Assembly: GCA_023091735.1 (NCBI GenBank)
Contig: JALKBU010000911.1
Span: forward strand, 1 to 20,834
Length of the DNA: 20,834 nucleotides
DNA from: Trichomonas tenax
Taxonomy: Eukaryota > Parabasalia > Trichomonadida > Trichomonadidae
Direction of reading: 5' to 3'
The notes under the pieces were generated by a model. The model saw only the letters and a list, made by a program, of their open reading frames with translations, was not told the DNA's origin and did no database searches. Below, one piece after another: positions 1 through 8,297 of the stretch; the stretch's first letter is position 1, and each line of letters begins with the position of its first letter. The position numbers and the translations under genes were made by a program.

Positions 1-697
1 ATATATATAGTTGCTTTTTTACTTATTAAAATTAAATAATAAAAAAATTAACTTAGTTTTTCCCCACTATATATATTAGTTATTGTCCCCACTATATATA
101 GTTACAAAAAGTGGCATATAACCCCCTCTCCCTACTACTATTGCTTTGATATAATTATTTGGCATTTATTTGATAAATAAACTATACACAGATAGAAAGT
201 TGTAATTAACCCTGTTCGAGCGATTTTTGTCGAAAGATAATTTTGATATAAGACAAATTTCACAGTGTTACAGGATTTCCACCCCAAGCACATACATCAC
301 GCCCCTGGTTGTTACACAACTGTGTCTGAGTTAATTACTTGATAAATGGAAAAAATATCTAGTTTTTCAAAATTATCGATATGATATATGTTTAACGCGT
401 GTACAATAAGGAAATCCATGAAGTAAATGTATTTAGTTATCTGACATCCTTCAATATTAAGTTTAGCGACAAATATTTCGATCATAAAGCAAAACATTGA
501 TTTTTGAAGTTGTTATATTAAGAAATGTGGTAAAAATGATATTTTGAGCAAAAAAATCGTTAATTTTGAGGTTTTTCTTTTTTAAGAGTTTTTTTTTTGT
601 AATTTTTCGATATCAAGAGTTCTTTATAATGTATATTTAAGATTTTGAATTCTTTTTTAAATTGAGAATTAGTCCATTTTCAAACTATAACGATAAA
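1..697. repeat. Low-complexity AT-rich start with CCCCACTATATATA direct repeats
   Basis: The 15-mer TCCCCACTATATATA occurs at 61-75 and again at 86-100, and the first bases of the window (ATATATATAGTTGC) look like the end of another unit, so a minisatellite of about 25 bp probably enters from the left. From about 110 to 697 I see AT-rich DNA with homopolymer T and A runs. No frame there has an ATG start together with protein-like composition. Confidence 0.5.
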
Positions 698-1156
698 ATG
701 TCAGAACAAAAAAAGGGAATTATCAAACAAACATTAATAAGAAAAGGCGGACTTCCTTTTTTTCTAATATATAACGGTGTCCCTTTGATTTCTACCTACT
801 ATTACATGCACAAACGCATGCAAAAGCCAAATATGGAAACATATAAAATGCTGGGTGTGATTTTTTCAACGATATCGTGCATTTGTGCCTTGTATACAGA
901 CCTTTTCATGTACTCATTCGCCAAAGAGAATTTCTCATGGTTATATCCGTTAATTGCATGGCCGATCGCATTTTTAATTTTCTACATTTACGAATTCTGC
1001 GAAATCAACACAGAATCACCTAAAACAGATCTGCAAAAGCGAGCTTTTGACTACAGACGTTGGGAAACTACGTTAACATGTTTTTTTATTTGTATTGGAA
1101 TATCTTTTATCAAAGAAGTTTATGCTATGTCTGGAAATATAGAAGTTTGCGAATGA
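698..1156 (+). CDS. Small four-helix membrane protein, unknown function
   Basis: The product is 152 residues if translation starts at the ATG at 698; the frame is open to 662 but only through a non-ATG codon, so the ATG was chosen. A short Lys-rich N-terminus (MSEQKKGIIKQTLIRK) precedes hydrophobic segments at about residues 19-37, 50-72, 80-100 and 124-145, which suggests four transmembrane helices. A hydrophilic loop (about 103-122) carries the charged stretch TDLQKRAFDYRRWE. I recognise no family motif and no signal peptide. It stands alone, with no neighbour in an operon-like arrangement, and the downstream 320 bp are non-coding. The open frame, hydrophobic pattern and stop context make a real gene likely, but expression is unproven. 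No clear TCAYW initiator lies directly upstream, which lowers confidence slightly. Confidence 0.6.
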   Translation: MSEQKKGIIKQTLIRKGGLPFFLIYNGVPLISTYYYMHKRMQKPNMETYKMLGVIFSTISCICALYTDLFMYSFAKENFSWLYPLIAWPIAFLIFYIYEFCEINTESPKTDLQKRAFDYRRWETTLTCFFICIGISFIKEVYAMSGNIEVCE

Positions 1157-1479
1157 TGACTCCTCTGACATTTGTGTAATATATATTGGCAAGTTTTTCT
1201 GTTGGGCTTAAATGCGTTGAAGCGAGTGATTCTAAGCCGTGCTCCTAAATTTGCATTATTATGTTCCCACATGTTGATCAAAATATATTTGTTATACACG
1301 TGATTTGGAATATAATTATCGATATAATTATTATGTTATTTTCTATCAATTAAATAATTAACTGCTGCTTCTTTCTTCGAAACAACAGTAAATTCGGACT
1401 TAGCTCTTAATATAGAAGTAGTATATGAAGTGTGTTTTTTAGGTTTATTCAAAATTCTTCAGTTTAGGGTTCATTTCTC
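1157..1479. other. Intergenic AT-rich DNA, nothing recognised
   Basis: About 320 bases between the membrane-protein gene and repeat copy A. I find no open frame with ATG, no tRNA-like T-loop sequence and no strong hairpin. Confidence 0.5.
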
Positions 1480-1857
1480 GGGTAATTAAATTTTTATACA
1501 CAAAGTCGGCGAAACTCGTTTTTTAACTCACTGGATTAACTTGTTGCGAAGTTATTGAATTCCAATGTACAAAATCATGTTGTGCATGATATATTAAAGA
1601 ATTAGCTAACAAAGTATATATTTCATTAAAATATTAGATATATCTTGCATCAAAAACATTGATTTGCCATGATGTGCTTTACTCATTATAATATATTATA
1701 TTCCCATTGTATAGCATTTTCATAACGTAAAATGTGTTGTTGTCGATGATAAATAGGTAAATCTAATCACAAATATGTTTTTTAGCTTTTTTTGGAAAAA
1801 AAGTACTCCAATTGTTCACACATAAGCTCTGTGTGTTGTTCTCCCCAAAAATAATCA
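1480..1857 (+). repeat. Dispersed repeat copy A, possible Maverick terminal repeat
   Basis: This is the first of three copies of a roughly 380-455 bp repeat; the others are at 10215-10669 (inverted) and 15493-15946 (same orientation). All start with GGG(T/C)AATTAAATTTTTATAC and share GGCGAAACTCG and AACTCACTGGATTAACTT. By eye copy A differs from copy C at about 20 positions plus small indels, giving about 95% identity. Copies B and C share variants that A lacks, for instance in the stretch after GAAGTTATTGAA, so B and C are closer relatives. The right end of A runs straight into Maverick-like coding remnants, as does C. This suggests a terminal inverted repeat, but I cannot see a convincing target-site duplication or the 5'-AG end reported for Polintons. 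Confidence 0.75.
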
Positions 1858-1861
1858 TTAT

Positions 1862-2062
1862 TTAATTTAGCAGTGCAAAAAAAGAATCATCAGCTGTTCC
1901 GAATCCTGGTTTAAATGAATTTAAAGTGGTTGAGATAGTGTGTAATAACTGTTTAATAACTGGTTTTATTATCTTGTCATTTACCCAAGTGGTGGCCTTT
2001 TTAATGCCTCGTCCTATTCTCTTGCCTAATCTTTTTAATTTATTCCAAAAGCTCCAAGTCAT
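1862..2062 (-). CDS. Small basic amphipathic protein of Maverick-like remnant
   Basis: The product is 66 residues starting at an ATG at 2060-2062. The N-terminal half is strongly basic and could form an amphipathic helix: WNKLKRLGKRIGRGIKKAT, then VNDKIIKPVIKQLL. The C-terminus (FGTADDSFFALLN) is acidic to hydrophobic. Size, charge and position beside a capsid-like gene are reminiscent of minor virion or core proteins in Polinton- and adenovirus-like gene sets, but no motif proves it. It is divergent from the plus-strand capsid-like gene; the interval contains TCATA initiator-like sequences on both strands. Its last codons sit at the edge of repeat copy A, and a related sequence appears in opposite orientation inside copies B and C. 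It may be an intact short gene or the C-terminal tail of a longer one. Confidence 0.45.
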   Translation of the reverse strand: MTWSFWNKLKRLGKRIGRGIKKATTWVNDKIIKPVIKQLLHTISTTLNSFKPGFGTADDSFFALLN

Positions 2063-2121
2063 ATTTTAGATTAAATAAAAATTATTTTATGAGTTAATTA
2101 TCAATTTTTATTGCTTCATAA

Positions 2122-2568
2122 ATGAACAGTGCATTTAACGTGAGAATGAATAACAATGAAACAAAAAACGGCAACGTTGCCCAATATTTCGAAAATTTGA
2201 AAAATTTAATACAAATAAATGACGGTATGCGAAACTTTCAATTAAGAACGGTTGATTGTCATGATCAATCAGCTCCATTTAATGAATGGCAGGAAACAAG
2301 AATAGCTATTACACATAGTGATTTTGATGTTACCCAATTAACTGATGGATTTCTAATGTTTTTAATTAGACTTAATATACAAGTGTTAGGATTGAAGAGT
2401 ACATTTAATTATCCTAACCATTTATGTAAATTTGCAACAGTAATGAAGAGCTCGAATCAAATTATGGATCAATTAGAAGTAATGTGCAATGGAAGGAGTA
2501 CAGAATATCAGCAGAACGAGATGGTAATGGAGGGATTTGCTTATAGTACAATTATTTTCTGTTTCTAA
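2122..2568 (+). pseudogene. Capsid-like protein, N-terminal fragment (Maverick-like)
   Basis: An open frame of 148 residues from the ATG at 2122, preceded by a TCATA initiator-like element at 2116-2120. The sequence is polar with alternating hydrophobic stretches (ETRIAITHSDFDVTQL, GFLMFLIRLNIQV) compatible with the first strands of a jelly-roll fold. I associate it with the major capsid or structural protein of trichomonad Maverick elements from family memory, without an alignment. Such capsid proteins are several hundred residues long, so this is only the N-terminal part. Natural-looking sequence ends near residue 142 (EGFAYSTI) and the following residues to the stop at 2566-2568 look out of frame or foreign. 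At that point DNA of a minus-strand gene begins, which indicates a rearrangement junction at about 2545-2570. Probably non-functional. Confidence 0.5.
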
Positions 2569-2569
2569 T

Positions 2570-2905
2570 AAATTCCAGTTCGGAGCATTACCTCTAGATG
2601 TATGTTGGAAATCTTTTATTTGTTTCGAAATATTAGATTTAGTACCTAAAATCATATCTGCAGCTGCTGGAGCATATTTAATTTCTAAATCAACTGCTTT
2701 CTTTGTTGCAAACAGTGCTGAGCGTGTCATTAATACAGCGTCAATTAAAGGGCTCGCTTTAGAATAAAATGATCCCGCTCGATATCCGACTTTTTTTTAA
2801 CGATTGTTTTGCATTTACATAAGCGCCTGATGATTTCACTTTATTTAAAGCATTTGATGCTTTTCCTTTGAGGTTTTGTTAAAATCCACTATTATCACTA
2901 CTCAT
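2570..2905 (-). pseudogene. Broken small gene of Maverick-like remnant
   Basis: Reading the minus strand from an ATG at 2903-2905 gives MSSDNSGF followed by an in-frame TAA, then QNLKGKASNALNKVKSS and a lysine-rich stretch up to a second stop near 2760. In another frame the protein-like sequence continues as KASPLIDAV and MTRSALFATKKAVDLEIKY down to about 2570. At least one nonsense change and one frameshift are therefore present. The product would have been Ala/Lys/Ser-rich, roughly 110 residues or more, of unknown function. The complementary plus frame at 2537-2767 is also open, but it lacks an ATG start and looks like an antisense shadow. The 3' end is undefined because the sequence runs into the capsid-like fragment. 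Confidence 0.4.
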
Positions 2906-3184
2906 TTAAAATAATGTTGTTTTAGTCTGCTTAACATTATTATATTTAACAGATCCGTCTATTTCAGATCTAAATATCATTCTAAATTGATTTCATTGAT
3001 GATTTATTTTGTCACTTTTATTTATTATCAAACTTTTTAAATCAAAAAAATTTGCACAAAAATATATCAAATAATATGTAATATTTAAATCTCCTTTGCT
3101 TTTGATAAAATTCGGAAAGGAAAATATATTGGAAGAACCGATTTTGAACTCGAAAACCTTTTAAAAATTCAAAAATTTTGATTG

Positions 3185-4279
3185 ATGAAACATGTTGGTA
3201 AAAATCCACAATGGGTGGAAATTTCTAAAACAATTGAATATCCACCGGAGATTTTAGATTTCTACACCAATCATCTTGTGGAGTTAACTCTCCAATTTGA
3301 GAAAGATTTTGCTCATATTTTGCATGATCAGAGCTATACATTAAAGAAAATCGAATTACCACCATACGGACTGCTCAACAAAGGCCTGATGTGCTTCGCC
3401 AATGCATCAATACAGTTGCTTTTCTCATCGCCAAAATTCGTAAGTTTTATTTTATTCATGAAAAATAACATTCGTTTCTTTTCAATTGCACAATTAGCTT
3501 CTGCACCTACATGGTGTGCATTGTGCAAATTTGCAAGGTCTTATGCAACAGAAAAAAATCAACAATCATTCGAAGTTTTGGATGAATTCATTGGCCCGTT
3601 TTCTTCACAGCGCAGACCACTTACTATGGAAGATGCTGCAGAATTTACGATGTTTCTTCTCAACAAACTTCATGATGAACTTCGCGAATTGATGAGTTAC
3701 GGCAATATCAAACAAGATACAGGAGGATGGCAGACTAAGGGAATAAATAGCGGTAGGATAACAATTGCTGATGATGCTGTTAAAAAATCACCTATCACTC
3801 ATATCTTTGGAAGTATTGTTCGTGCAGACACATTAAACAATGGCCACTCAAGATCTGTTGGCCATGAACCATATTTAGTGCTTCCTCTCGACTTATACCC
3901 AACTCTTGAAGAGTCAATCGATCATTTTCTTAAGTTCTCTGAAGTTGGTGATGGAACTTCTAAAAAGAATTCATTCCTCTCGCTGCCTGACTCTATAGTC
4001 ATATCACTCAAAAGATTTGCGTTTGATGGAACAGGAGTCATTAAAAGGGATGATTTCGTGAAATATCCGAATGAAATTCGTTTGATGAACCAAAATTTTG
4101 GATTAGCAGCAGTAGTCATTCACGTAGGTGCATCGCCTGCTTCTGGACACTATATTTGCCTTTCCAAGCGTGCAGACGGAAACTGGAGAGAATACGATGA
4201 TTCAGAGATATACGGAATCAGAGATGGCAGTGAAATGGATAGACAAGCATACATGCTTTTGTACAACAAAATCCAATAA
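3185..4279 (+). CDS. USP/UBP-family ubiquitin carboxyl-terminal hydrolase
   Basis: A 364-residue cysteine protease (peptidase family C19) predicted to cleave ubiquitin from proteins. The Cys box is at residues 62-78 (GLLNKGLMCFANASIQ) with catalytic Cys70; the His box is at 318-341 (PASGHYICLSKRADGNWREYDDS) with His322 and Asp338/339; the intermediate block DSIVISLKRFAFDGTG (269-284) and the core EDAAEFTMFLLNKLHDEL also fit. The N-terminal 60 residues carry no recognised domain. Typical USP zinc-ribbon CxxC pairs are absent: the region FGSIVRADTLNNGHSRSVGHEPY has no cysteine. The ATG at 3185 is preceded in frame only by a TTG, so it is the natural start. The stop codon is followed by A, giving TAAA, the trichomonad polyadenylation signal that can overlap the stop. 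The substrate cannot be told from sequence. Confidence 0.9.
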   Translation: MKHVGKNPQWVEISKTIEYPPEILDFYTNHLVELTLQFEKDFAHILHDQSYTLKKIELPPYGLLNKGLMCFANASIQLLFSSPKFVSFILFMKNNIRFFSIAQLASAPTWCALCKFARSYATEKNQQSFEVLDEFIGPFSSQRRPLTMEDAAEFTMFLLNKLHDELRELMSYGNIKQDTGGWQTKGINSGRITIADDAVKKSPITHIFGSIVRADTLNNGHSRSVGHEPYLVLPLDLYPTLEESIDHFLKFSEVGDGTSKKNSFLSLPDSIVISLKRFAFDGTGVIKRDDFVKYPNEIRLMNQNFGLAAVVIHVGASPASGHYICLSKRADGNWREYDDSEIYGIRDGSEMDRQAYMLLYNKIQ

Positions 4280-4693
4280 AGATATATTATGTTTTTATAG
4301 TATTACACAAACTATATTTATCATGTCTCACATCAAAATATTACTTAATTCTTTTAACTTTTCTTCTTCGAAAGGAATTTTCATCTTTACTCAATTAAAA
4401 CCAACAAAACAACTTGATTTGATTGACATGAACTGTTTCTTGGCTTTTGAAAGACATCATTGACATCTTGGTGTAATTCATGTAGCATTCACAGTGAATC
4501 TATTCATATTAATCACAGATTTGCTTCATATATAATCAATGCTGAATTTGATGAAACTCTGACTTTGTTTCAACTCAATTACTTTGAATATACAAGCTCG
4601 TATAAGGATTGAATAATTATTCATCAATGTAATGTTCATTCGTTCAATATCGATATTAAAATTTTGAAGTAAAAAAACGCATCGAATAAATTT
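4280..4693. other. Intergenic, nothing recognised
   Basis: About 410 AT-rich bases between the USP gene and the B56 gene. The plus-strand frame covering 4128-4463 overlaps the USP coding end and is a shadow. I see no RNA gene or strong repeat. Confidence 0.5.
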
Positions 4694-4737
4694 GACACGT
4701 AAAATTTTTTGTCATGTAAAGCGTCAAGCCAAGTAAA
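4694..4737 (+). promoter_or_regulatory. Cluster of three GTCAWGTAAA-type motifs upstream of B56 gene
   Basis: GACACGTAAA (4694-4703), GTCATGTAAA (4711-4720) and GCCAAGTAAA (4728-4737) follow each other at 17-nt spacing. The same motif forms an array at 13964-14182 and a pair at 12768-12792, each beside a gene start. It is a candidate transcription-factor site; the function is inference. Confidence 0.4.
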
Positions 4738-5102
4738 TTTTTGTAAACTTAAAAATTTCTACGAGGAAAATAAAAGTCCCATTAAAGGCGTCGAGGCCGC
4801 AAACTTCAGTTCCATCGGTGACTGGACAACGTCTTCCGACGAGGACGAATCCGAATCCACCGCCGCCGAAAGTAGAGCCCTCGAAGCCGATCAAAAAAAT
4901 AACAGCAACGCCGAAATCGAACAACGCAGCGAAAATACAGTCCCCGAAGAAGCCCAGAAGTGTACACAGCGTAAAGGGTGTCTCAAAGTTACAAATTCCA
5001 AGTGATCTCAATGGTGGAGACTTATCTGTTGCGGAAAGGCCCCTCCCTGATCAGTTTTCTCCTCAATTCATCACTGTCTTCGCCGCGAAGGCGAGCGTAG
5101 CG
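4737..5102 (+). other. Open in-frame 5' extension of the B56 gene lacking an ATG
   Basis: The B56 frame is open without a stop from 4737 to the first in-frame ATG at 5103. Its translation is rich in Pro, Lys and Ser (PNPPPPKVEPSKPIKKI, KIQSPKKPRSVHSVKGVSK) as is usual for the disordered N-termini of B56 subunits, and the DNA is unusually CpG-rich compared with its surroundings. This suggests it is translated. No ATG is found in it, and I see no canonical GTAYGT...ACTAACACACAG intron that would bring one in. Either the start was lost, an upstream exon exists, or translation begins at 5103. Confidence 0.45.
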
Positions 5103-6263
5103 ATGACAGAACTCGAACAACCCGTTGATATTGAATCGACAATCTTTAAATTCAAGACGCAATGCATGTCTGACATATGCAAATACCTCGACAACGATCA
5201 GGCTAACATTCCTGAAGACTTACGTGGTATGATTGTGAATATTATCGCACATAATTGCATTAGACCATTGCCATTCGTGCCAAAAGAGCAAATGTACTTA
5301 GAGGACTTTACTTTTCCAGCATATTCTATGTCGTTACATCCAAAAATTGGATATTCGATATTAATTCGATTTTTCCAGTTATATCCTGCAGATAATTCGT
5401 TCACGATATCATTTTTACGAAAATTAATAGACATGACAGCTTCTTTCGACGGAACAGAGCGTGATATGTTGATTTTGTTTTTCACACACATTCTTAAAGC
5501 GAAACCAGACATTGTTCACGGTGTCATAGGACGAATTGAAGAGCTGATTGTTGATTTCATGTCAACAGGCATCTGTCCTACGAGAATTTGGGCTTGTATG
5601 AAAATATTAAATCAATATTTCATTGGTATCGATCCATCACCATTCTCAGACTTCTTCCTCCAAATTATTGCTCCTCTTTGTACCCATGACTTCTTCTGCT
5701 TCTTCGATCTTCAGTATTCTGAAATGTCCGTTCTTTTCCCTGAACACGGTCCTTCTGTTGTTGACATAATGCTCAGGCACTGGCCCAGACAAAGTATACC
5801 AAAGCAGGTTTCGTTTATTTTCAACATCATGGTAATTCTTCCAAATCTCGAGGATGAAGAAGTAATGGCTCTAACACCGACATTCTTTAAGATTTTGGCG
5901 GAATGTATCGGAACGCACAGTCCTAGACTCGCTTTGACAGCAATTAACATTTGGACGAATAATGAAGGTGCTGATTTCGTTTCAAGGATGAAAGATGTGA
6001 TTTTCCCATACTACGCACCGGCAATCTTCCAAGCTATGGAGAACCATTGGAATGAAGATGTCAGGGCTGCCGCAACTGATACTTCTGCATTTTTGATGAC
6101 CGTCGATGAAGAACTCACTTTGGAAACGAGTACAGCGAATATTATTCGTTCTGAAGCCGATGCGATGGAGAATTGGTTACTTATGGCATCCATTGCCACA
6201 GAAAAAGCAGGTATTGATACATCAGGATTTGATTCACAGGTCAGATCGACTTTCCTTCGATAG
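5103..6263 (+). CDS. Protein phosphatase 2A B56-type regulatory subunit
   Basis: A HEAT-like helical protein of 386 residues from the first in-frame ATG, longer if the upstream open frame is used. Blocks match the PPP2R5/B56 family in order: a start resembling FxxKLxQC (IFKFKTQC, 14-21), IRPLPF (53-58), FDGTERDMLILFFTHI (115-130, cf. FDSEDPRERDFL), MKILNQYFIGIDP (166-178), APLCTHDFFCFFDLQYSEM (190-208), HWPRQSIPKQVSFIFN (226-241, cf. YWPKTHSPKEVMFLNE), and CIGTHSPRLALTAINIWTNNE (268-288). ENHWNEDV (313-320) fits the C-terminal HWN block. B56 subunits target the PP2A catalytic core to substrates carrying LxxIxE motifs. The protein is shorter and more divergent than animal B56, as expected for a protist. 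A TCACT sequence near 5067 is a possible initiator if 5103 is the true start. Confidence 0.88.
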   Translation: MTELEQPVDIESTIFKFKTQCMSDICKYLDNDQANIPEDLRGMIVNIIAHNCIRPLPFVPKEQMYLEDFTFPAYSMSLHPKIGYSILIRFFQLYPADNSFTISFLRKLIDMTASFDGTERDMLILFFTHILKAKPDIVHGVIGRIEELIVDFMSTGICPTRIWACMKILNQYFIGIDPSPFSDFFLQIIAPLCTHDFFCFFDLQYSEMSVLFPEHGPSVVDIMLRHWPRQSIPKQVSFIFNIMVILPNLEDEEVMALTPTFFKILAECIGTHSPRLALTAINIWTNNEGADFVSRMKDVIFPYYAPAIFQAMENHWNEDVRAAATDTSAFLMTVDEELTLETSTANIIRSEADAMENWLLMASIATEKAGIDTSGFDSQVRSTFLR

Positions 6264-6462
6264 ATTTTGTTATTGTTTTGGAATATATATGTATGTATTG
6301 TAAATTCATAAGTTGAAAACATTATTTTTAATAAATATCAAATTAAATAGCTAAATCAAGGATGACTAACAAAAAATGAACCAAACCTCAATAATATAAT
6401 AATACCAAATAGTAGTTAAATATTAGTTAAAATATAAAAATATTCAAATCAAACAAATAGAT

Positions 6463-7029
6463 TTAACAACACTTTGACTCTTTCTTGTCAATAAGTATAG
6501 GCTGCGCAGTGACTTTCTTCGCGGCTGATTTCAATTTTGCGCCTTTAGCGATAGAGCGGAAAATTTCATGAATCGACTCTGCAGATTTTAATGCAGAAAC
6601 CTCAAAGAAGATCATGTTGTTACGTTTCGCATACTCCTGCGCTTCATCTGTAGGAACTTCTCTTTCTTCTTCTAAATCTCGTTTGTTACCAACGAGATAT
6701 AAAAGTGGCATATTCGGTAATTCCCTCTGGAGACTGTCTATCCAGAAATCTGCAGCTTCAAATGACTTTCGACTGTTTATTGAATAAATTATAACTGCGC
6801 AATTTATATTTCTGTAATACATTGGAGCAAGGCATCTGTATTTTTCCTGTCCCGCAGTGTCCCACACTGTCAATTTTACTTCTGTATTATCAAAATGATA
6901 ATTTAAGTTCAAAACATTGGCACCAACCGTTGTATTCGTGTCCTGTGGAAATATACTGAGATTGGCAACATTAGCAATGCAAGTTTTGCCGACTGTTGTG
7001 TCTCCTAATAAAATAACTTTATAGTTCAT
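6463..7029 (-). CDS. Rab-family small GTPase
   Basis: A complete GTPase of 188 residues. Visible motifs: P-loop GDTTVGKT (9-16), switch I Thr in TTVGA (33-37), switch II WDTAGQEKY (56-64), the guanine-specificity motif NKRD (115-118) and the SAL motif (145-147). The C-terminus ends in a double Cys (SKCC) suited to geranylgeranylation and membrane attachment. The WDTAGQEKYRCLAPMYYRN segment resembles the Rab5/Rab21/Rab22 endocytic branch, but subfamily assignment is tentative. The switch II Gln that supports hydrolysis is present, so the enzyme should cycle normally. The start is the ATG at 7027-7029, with an initiator TCACT 16 nt upstream. The stop reads TAAA, a polyadenylation signal overlapping the stop. 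It is convergent with the B56 gene, with about 200 bp between the stops. Confidence 0.93.
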   Translation of the reverse strand: MNYKVILLGDTTVGKTCIANVANLSIFPQDTNTTVGANVLNLNYHFDNTEVKLTVWDTAGQEKYRCLAPMYYRNINCAVIIYSINSRKSFEAADFWIDSLQRELPNMPLLYLVGNKRDLEEEREVPTDEAQEYAKRNNMIFFEVSALKSAESIHEIFRSIAKGAKLKSAAKKVTAQPILIDKKESKCC

Positions 7030-7042
7030 CTATTTATGGAAA

Positions 7043-7047
7043 AGTGA
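7043..7047 (-). promoter_or_regulatory. Initiator-like element of the Rab gene
   Basis: On the minus strand TCACT fits the trichomonad initiator TCA(+1)Y(T/A). The +1 A (opposite T7045) lies 16 nt before the ATG, within the short 5' UTR lengths known in Trichomonas. Confidence 0.55.
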
Positions 7048-8274
7048 CATAAAATACCTCCATCATATCGAAAATTTTCACATTTTTGATCTCTCCACAC
7101 GCTGCTATTAAAGGATTTTAACTCAAACCCGCACAATTATAAATTTTTATGCCAAAATCTTCAATTTTCATGTTTATAATCAGTTTTAATAGTGATAACC
7201 ATCAAAATATCCATTTACAGAATCAGTATAGTTAATCTATATGTTCAATCTAGTATGTTATTGTTTAATATATCATCAAATAATAAATTACACTTAACTC
7301 TTATTTTAGTATCATAGTTGTGCAAACTTTGGCAATGAAAATATGAATTTAGTGTTATTCATTTAATTGTAGCATATAAAAATAATGAAAAGATATACCT
7401 TCATTTAGATTGATGTTTTAAGCAACAGAAACATATCCTATGGAGCCTGTTTGATGTGGTTTCGAAACATATGTGTTCCTGTAGTGAATACAAACATAAA
7501 TCACAGACGATCATGATAATTAATGAGATTTAAGGGATAACAGCTAGGAATATTAAATAACTTTTTATTTCCAAGGATATTTGAAGGTTAAATTCTTGAT
7601 ATTTTCAAATAATATTTTTTATGGAAAATATATATTTGGAGAATCTAAGAATGTTTTACTCCTGCTCAACAGGAACTGGTAAATCCATAATCGATGTTCC
7701 AACGAAGGAAAAATAATAATATTTTTCCGGAATTTAAATATGATACTTACGTTCGATTTCCTCGTAAGAGCATATATAAGTTTCGCATTTACGTGCTCTG
7801 ATAAGTCTACGCTTGTTGTTTCCATTGACCTTTTGGAAAATTTATCAAACATATCAATGAAAAAACGCTTTTGAACCTCCAAACTATGAGATAACTATTA
7901 AGTAATACTAGTGAAAGCTAAATGCATTGACTAATTGATTAATTGCGCTTGATGAATGTGGAAAATCTCTGCAAATAAACAAATAAACAGTTTGTATTTA
8001 GATCACTGTGCAAATGATATGCACACAATGTTCTTATTTCGTGGTTATAATTATAGCATATAAAGCGATGTTTTCATTCTATCAAAGCAGATTTTAGATA
8101 CAACATAACCGAAGATTGAGTGAAAAGCATTCAGAGGGACAACGATGAAAGATTCTTCACAAAAGAGATGAACAAACACCTTCTCAAAGTTATTTCAATT
8201 TCGACGATTTAGCCAAAATTGAATTAAAAGTGCGGTTTTTGTCAATTTTTTGCGTGAAATCAAAATATCATTTT
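7048..8274. other. 1.2-kb intergenic region between Rab and Myb genes
   Basis: AT-rich divergent interval. A minus-strand open frame at 7619-7882 (87 codons from a TTG) contains internal ATGs and some CpG-containing codons, including the stretch SMETTSVDLSEHVNAKLIYA, but has no recognisable domain and no upstream initiator; it may be a gene relic or chance. Nothing else stands out. Confidence 0.4.
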
Positions 8275-8279
8275 TCATT
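8275..8279 (+). promoter_or_regulatory. Initiator-like element of the Myb gene
   Basis: TCATT preceded by a T run matches TCA(+1)Y(T/A). The +1 A at 8277 is 21 nt upstream of the ATG at 8298, supporting that ATG as start. Confidence 0.55.
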
Positions 8280-8297
8280 GTCTTCGTTTTATTTTCA

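Larger units (their letters stand above)
1480..2905. mobile_element. Rearranged Maverick/Polinton-like remnant
   Basis: The block consists of repeat copy A, a small basic gene on the minus strand, a capsid-like fragment on the plus strand and a frame-broken gene on the minus strand. The gene content and the dense head-to-head packing (59 bp between the first two genes) differ from the surrounding host genes. The capsid-like frame is cut off at about 2545 and collides head-on with a different gene, so the block is a deletion or inversion product and not an intact element. Assignment to Maverick rests on my reading of the capsid-like protein and on the shared repeat with the integrase-bearing block at 15947-20834; it is inference, not a database match. 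Confidence 0.5.

Noticed and set aside
2537..2767. Plus-strand frame after the capsid-like fragment
   Set aside because: No ATG start; the opposite strand reads as more protein-like and connects to an upstream ATG at 2905.
4709..5005. Plus-strand acidic frame overlapping the B56 upstream extension
   Set aside because: It has no ATG and ends before the B56 core; the B56 frame itself runs through the region with a more typical composition.
7619..7882. Minus-strand 87-codon open frame between Rab and Myb genes
   Set aside because: It begins at TTG, has no recognisable domain and no initiator; kept only as a remark in the intergenic entry.
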